Shown in pieces: positions 60,353-64,000 of a stretch of DNA of 64,000 nt. Positions within the stretch are counted from its first letter, which is position 1, and every line of letters begins with the position of its first letter. The notes beneath the pieces were generated by a model. That model did not search any database. It saw only the letters and a list, made by a program, of their open reading frames with translations, and was not told the DNA's origin. Where the stretch lies: the NCBI RefSeq assembly GCF_001590835.1, contig NZ_LTAQ01000045.1, positions 10,795-74,794 of the forward strand. Direction: 5' to 3'. Made by a program: the position numbers and the translations under genes. Source of the DNA: Bacillus gaemokensis. GTDB lineage: Bacteria > Bacillota > Bacilli > Bacillales > Bacillaceae_G.

Positions 60353-62179
60353 CTATTTACCTTCAAACAATAGCGCTTCTAGTTCATTTAACTTCTCTTC
60401 AAATACTTGCAATGCCTCTTTAACAGGTTCCGGTGATGCCATATCTACGCCTGCTTTTTTCAGTACTTCAATTGGATAATCAGAACTTCCAGCTTTTAAG
60501 AATTCATTAATGTAACGTTCTACTGCTGGTTTGCCTTCTTCTAAAATTTGTTTTGATAAAGCAGTTGCCGCACTAAATCCTGTTGCATATTGATATACAT
60601 AATAATTGTAATAGAAATGCGGAATACGAGACCACTCTAAACCAATTTCTTTATCGATTACTAAAGCATCTCCAAAGTATTTTTTATTTAGATCATAGTA
60701 AGTTTCTGTTAACATATCCGGCGTTACTGCATGACCTTCTTGTGCCCTTTGATGAATGATATGTTCAAATTCCGCAAACATTGTTTGACGGAATACAGTC
60801 CCACGGAACCCTTCTAAATAATGGTTCAATAAATATAAGCGCTCTTTTTTATCTTCCGTTGTTTTTAATAAGTAATCATTTAAAATTGCTTCGTTGCACG
60901 TAGATGCAACTTCTGCAACAAATATTGAATAGTCACCGTATACATGTGGCTGTGTTTTTCTTGTATAGTAGCTATGTACAGAATGACCGAACTCGTGTGC
61001 AAGTGTAAATAGATTATTCACATCATCATGCCAGTTCATTAATATATACGGATTTGTTCCGTATGTACCAGATGAATACGCACCGCTTCGTTTTCCTTTG
61101 TTTTCATACACATCTACCCAACGATTCTCGTATGCTTCTTTCAAAATCTCCACATACTCGTCACCAAGAACATTTAAAGATTTTAATAAAATGTCTTGTG
61201 CTTCGTCATACTTCACAGACATTTTCACTTCAGGTACAAGCGGTGTATATAAATCATACATATGTAATTCATCAAGTCCCAGTGCACGTTTGCGAATATC
61301 AATATAACGATGCAATAAATGTAAATTATCATTTACCGTCTCAACAAGTTGGTCATACACCGTTTCAGGAATATTATTATTACTTAACGCAGCTTGACGT
61401 GCAGAATCATATTTACGAACACGTGCATAGAAATTATTCCGTTTCACTGCACCATTTAATGTGCTTGCAAATGTATTTTTATACTTTCCATATGTTTCAA
61501 AAACAGCGTGAAATGCGTCATGACGCACACGATGATCATTGCTTTCTAAAAATTGACTATAACGACCATGTGTTACTTCTACTTCCTCACCATCTTCATC
61601 TTTAATGGATGGGAATTTTAAATCTGCATTATTAAGCATGCCAAACGTACTACTTGATGCACTCATTACTTCAGATGCTTCTGCTAACAACGATTCTTCA
61701 GCTTCTGACAGTACATGTGGGCGCTGACGTGTAATTTCTTCTAACGCATGTTCATATACGCTTAATTCTTTATTTTCTTGTAAAAATGATTGTAATTCTT
61801 CTTCTGAAATTGTTAAAATTTCAGGAACGATATAGGCCATACTACTTGAAGCTTGAGAATACAAGTTTGTTGCGCGATCATTTAGCGCCTGATAAACAGA
61901 ATTTGTCGTATCTTGGTCATAACGCATATGTGCATATGTATATAGTTTTCCTAATCGCATAGAAACTTCGTCTTCATATTGCAATGCCGCTAATAATGCA
62001 TCAGCAGATTCACCGAGTTTCCCTCTAAATTCACTTAATTTAGGTAGCAATCCCTTTATTGCTTGAAATTCTTTTTCCCATTCTTCATCAGTTTGGAAAA
62101 TATCCTCTAATCGCCATGTGTTCATTTCTTCAATCTCACTGCGGTCTGGTAATGTTTTTGCTGCTTTTTGATCCGACAT
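60353..62179 (-). CDS. pepF: oligoendopeptidase F
   Basis: A 608-residue M3-family zinc peptidase with the HExxH motif in TLAHEFGHSVHSYY and the downstream glutamate in YSIFVAEVASTCNEAILN. It hydrolyses peptides of about 7-17 residues in the cytoplasm. Full length, with FRQTMFAEFEHIIHQRAQEGHAVT and YYVYQYATGFSAATALS also conserved. AAAAGGAGGG precedes ATG 62179. In B. subtilis yjbG (pepF) lies between yjbF (coiA) and spxH, as here. Confidence 0.96.
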   Translation of the reverse strand: MSDQKAAKTLPDRSEIEEMNTWRLEDIFQTDEEWEKEFQAIKGLLPKLSEFRGKLGESADALLAALQYEDEVSMRLGKLYTYAHMRYDQDTTNSVYQALNDRATNLYSQASSSMAYIVPEILTISEEELQSFLQENKELSVYEHALEEITRQRPHVLSEAEESLLAEASEVMSASSSTFGMLNNADLKFPSIKDEDGEEVEVTHGRYSQFLESNDHRVRHDAFHAVFETYGKYKNTFASTLNGAVKRNNFYARVRKYDSARQAALSNNNIPETVYDQLVETVNDNLHLLHRYIDIRKRALGLDELHMYDLYTPLVPEVKMSVKYDEAQDILLKSLNVLGDEYVEILKEAYENRWVDVYENKGKRSGAYSSGTYGTNPYILMNWHDDVNNLFTLAHEFGHSVHSYYTRKTQPHVYGDYSIFVAEVASTCNEAILNDYLLKTTEDKKERLYLLNHYLEGFRGTVFRQTMFAEFEHIIHQRAQEGHAVTPDMLTETYYDLNKKYFGDALVIDKEIGLEWSRIPHFYYNYYVYQYATGFSAATALSKQILEEGKPAVERYINEFLKAGSSDYPIEVLKKAGVDMASPEPVKEALQVFEEKLNELEALLFEGK

Positions 62180-62227
62180 AAAATAAACCCTCCTTTTAAT
62201 CTCTACTCAATTACAATTCGCTTCTTC

Positions 62228-63469
62228 TTATGTAATCCCTTCAGGGTACCCCTTTATTATATCCGCTTTTTCCTCTCTCATGTTGTACTTTGCTTCAAAC
62301 AAAGCTAGTGCATGTGACAAACAAATTGCATCATATTCTTTTACTTCTGCTTCCGTTTTTGGCATCGCAAATTGCCTCGTTTTTCGATACTTATGCATAT
62401 CCACTTTTTCAATCATCCCTACTTTACATAAAAACGTTACATACTCTACGGTTGCCAATTGCCATACATTTTGCGGAAAATACGGTAACGTGCGCCTCTG
62501 AATACTACGCTTTTTATTTACATAGTAAAAAACAGCATGCAATGAAAAATAATCTCCAATTTTAAATTTGCCAATGAAATCTATACAAAGAAAAGCTTGC
62601 CATACAAAAGGATGTGTTTGAAATGCAAATGCAGATGGAAGAGGAACACCAATTTCAGATGGAAAACAAGAAGGTGAAAGGTGGTATTGATATAAAAGGT
62701 GCAACAGTGATTTATGGCTATAATTCCATATGGGAAGGACATTCATTCGAAAGTAGTTCTTTTTATTCTGCCATTCCCGCTCCAATCGTTTTTTCGTAAC
62801 TGGGACCTGGCAAAAGAGTTCCTCAAAAGTAACGGTACGCACCGGGAAATAAGTGATATGCGAGAAAGAAACATTTGTAGAAAACGGGGTAATAAGCTCA
62901 CATTTCATAAATGATTTTTCATTTGGGCAAAAAAAGAGAAGTGAAGGCTGAGGATAAGATTGTATGCAGAGAAAATGAAACGAGGATAATGAGATCCAAT
63001 AAGCAGAGTGCCTTTTCAGCTGATTCCCCCCTAATATCCAGAGAATTTGTATCCCTGCTTTCCAATATGAACGAGTTCGTTTTAATAAATGTTCGGTGGA
63101 TAAAGATGCACATTGATATTCAATTGCAATCTGTCTCCCGTTCATTTCAATAAAGAGGTCGGGTCTTTGCCGAATTGCTGGGAGGTAATGTTCAATTTCT
63201 ACATGGAATCCTTGCTCCCTAAACCATCTATACAGTTGTTCCTTTCCATGCATATGGTAAGCTGATTCATGTTCGGCTGAAACGAGGTACTGATTTGTTT
63301 TTTTATGGGCAAAATGCCATCTCTTTTGCTTTCCTAACTTAAGCTGCACTTCTCGCCCACATATCGGACAAAAAAAGCGCTCCTTCTTTCGCATTGCAAG
63401 TAACGCCCTTTCATCTTGGTTGTGCAGAAGATGAATCTTTTCACCATTTTCTCTCCTTGCGACAAACAT
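62228..63469 (-). CDS. coiA: competence protein CoiA
   Basis: CoiA assists transformation by joining RecA loading on incoming DNA. The 413-residue protein opens with a zinc-finger-like RFFCPICGREVQLKLGKQKRWHFAH (CPIC, then His) and has a nuclease-like core with DLFIEMNGRQIAIEYQCASLS (acidic residues and E/Q-rich strand) and SYWKAGIQILWILGG, as in CoiA proteins. A K-rich basic C-terminal portion follows. AAAGGTTGTG precedes ATG 63469. Same neighbours as B. subtilis yjbF. Confidence 0.93.
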   Translation of the reverse strand: MFVARRENGEKIHLLHNQDERALLAMRKKERFFCPICGREVQLKLGKQKRWHFAHKKTNQYLVSAEHESAYHMHGKEQLYRWFREQGFHVEIEHYLPAIRQRPDLFIEMNGRQIAIEYQCASLSTEHLLKRTRSYWKAGIQILWILGGNQLKRHSAYWISLSSFHFLCIQSYPQPSLLFFCPNEKSFMKCELITPFSTNVSFSHITYFPVRTVTFEELFCQVPVTKKRLEREWQNKKNYFRMNVLPIWNYSHKSLLHLLYQYHLSPSCFPSEIGVPLPSAFAFQTHPFVWQAFLCIDFIGKFKIGDYFSLHAVFYYVNKKRSIQRRTLPYFPQNVWQLATVEYVTFLCKVGMIEKVDMHKYRKTRQFAMPKTEAEVKEYDAICLSHALALFEAKYNMREEKADIIKGYPEGIT

Positions 63470-63532
63470 AATATCACAACCTTTCTATACTGCTTTGTAT
63501 TCTACAATTTGTTACAAATTCCTTTCTAAGTA

Positions 63533-63565
63533 AAAGAGGATGTCCTTGTAAGAACATCCTCTTTC
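63533..63565 (-). terminator. terminator of the cardiolipin synthase gene
   Basis: On the - strand GAAAGAGGATGTTC-TTACAA-GGACATCCTCTTTTAC, overlapping the end of the partial gene. Confidence 0.85.
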
Positions 63566-64000
63566 CTATAATAAAGGTGATAATAAACGATATGTTGATT
63601 CAACAATGCGCTTATGCAGGCGCCTTCTATGAAAGTGATCTACATGAATTTCACTTGATACTTGTAAATCCTCTTTAAAATCTTGTACAAGCTTTCGAAT
63701 ACTGTTTGTATCATATAAAAAGGCATTTACTTCAAAATTCAAATGAAAACTCCTCATATCCATATTAGCTGTCCCAATCGATGCTAAATCAGAATCAACA
63801 ATGACAATCTTACTATGCAAGAAGCCTTTTTCATACTCATATATCTTTACTCCTGCATCTAACAACTCTGGAAAATAAGATCTCGATGCATAAAAGACCG
63901 TCCTTTTATCCGGCTTACTTGGCATTAATAGACGAACATCAATACCAGCAAGAGCTGCTACTTTTAACGCAGATAAAATATCATCATCTGGAATGAAGTA
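63566..64000 (-). CDS. cls: cardiolipin synthase, 3' part (cut by window edge)
   Basis: The frame is open to the right edge (64000), so only the C-terminal 144 residues are seen: YFIPDDDILSALKVAALAGIDVRLLM, YEKGFLHSKIVIVDSDLASIGTANMDMRSFHLNFEVNAF and a basic tail. The HSKxxxxD element is the second phospholipase-D (HKD) motif. Cardiolipin synthase joins two phosphatidylglycerols in the membrane. The N-terminal membrane helices and the first HKD motif must lie right of the window. The ATG at 63925 is internal. Confidence 0.9.
   Translation of the reverse strand, partial: YFIPDDDILSALKVAALAGIDVRLLMPSKPDKRTVFYASRSYFPELLDAGVKIYEYEKGFLHSKIVIVDSDLASIGTANMDMRSFHLNFEVNAFLYDTNSIRKLVQDFKEDLQVSSEIHVDHFHRRRLHKRIVESTYRLLSPLL

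Noticed and set aside
61054-61605. 183-codon + strand frame inside pepF
   Set aside because: It is antisense to a full-length, motif-complete peptidase gene and rich in Tyr/His from reverse codon bias.
62614-63153. Overlapping + strand frames within coiA
   Set aside because: Antisense shadows of coiA without start signals.

Overview
The window is a chromosomal segment of a Bacillus cereus group bacterium (B. cereus / thuringiensis / anthracis relatives). The signs are low G+C, strong AGGAGG ribosome-binding sites, the exosporium genes bclA, bxpB, exsY, cotY and cotO, T-box control of trp, and a yjb-type gene order (cls, coiA, pepF, spxH, yjbI, yjbK, yjbL, yjbM, nadK, yjbO, prpE) shared with B. 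subtilis. I see no prophage, CRISPR array, rRNA or tRNA gene. The only transposon trace is a truncated IS110-type transposase at the left end.

Layout. 1-2.4 kb: IS110 remnant, then a small operon of two membrane proteins and an XRE-type repressor with a palindrome over its promoter. 2.7-7.1 kb: odhA-odhB (sucA-sucB), the E1 and E2 subunits of 2-oxoglutarate dehydrogenase. 7.4-13.3 kb: a thiazole/oxazole-modified peptide (TOMM, heterocycloanthracin/sonorensin type) locus: a 61-residue precursor, a ThiF-like maturation protein, a fused leader-binding/YcaO cyclodehydratase and a SagB-type dehydrogenase with two related halves, followed by a methyltransferase stub. 13.5-20.6 kb: housekeeping and unknown genes, including CoA-disulfide reductase, an M50-like membrane protein, lactate permease and a DUF4240-type gene apparently starting at ATA. 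20.8-27.9 kb: trpEGDCFBA behind two tandem tryptophan T-boxes. 28-35.9 kb: putP, an Ig-like small protein, a PH-domain gene broken by a stop codon, a DMT exporter, an esterase, yjcG-yjcF and a UvrD-type helicase. 36-39.1 kb: the exosporium/coat cluster cotY, bxpB, exsY, cotO. 39.4-40.2 kb: fabI under a FapR operator.

40.3-51.0 kb is an exosporium glycoprotein island. bclA (28 uninterrupted Gly-Pro-Thr triplets) sits between a leftward operon (TPR glycosyltransferase, decayed methyltransferase, intact methyltransferase, two paralogous glycosyltransferases, rfbA-C-B-D for dTDP-L-rhamnose) and rightward sugar methyltransferase and glycosyltransferase genes. Together these can make dTDP-rhamnose, assemble and methylate a glycan, and supply the collagen-like carrier; bxpB, exsY, cotY and cotO provide the basal-layer scaffold. 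51.2-64 kb: a RodA/FtsW protein, prpE, a YadA-head/Peptidase_G2 protein with a sigma-K-like promoter, then the yjb cluster ending in a cardiolipin synthase cut by the window edge.

The least ordinary items are: the TOMM precursor directly beside its maturation operon, with a Trp-rich three-Cys core instead of Cys-Xaa-Xaa repeats; a family of interspersed hairpin repeats whose copies begin at, and twice supply, the stop codon of the preceding gene; the YadA/Peptidase_G2 candidate spore-surface protein; the tandem T-boxes separated by a spacer flanked by direct repeats; and several fresh-looking gene lesions. All functions are inferred by reading the sequence; no database search was run.
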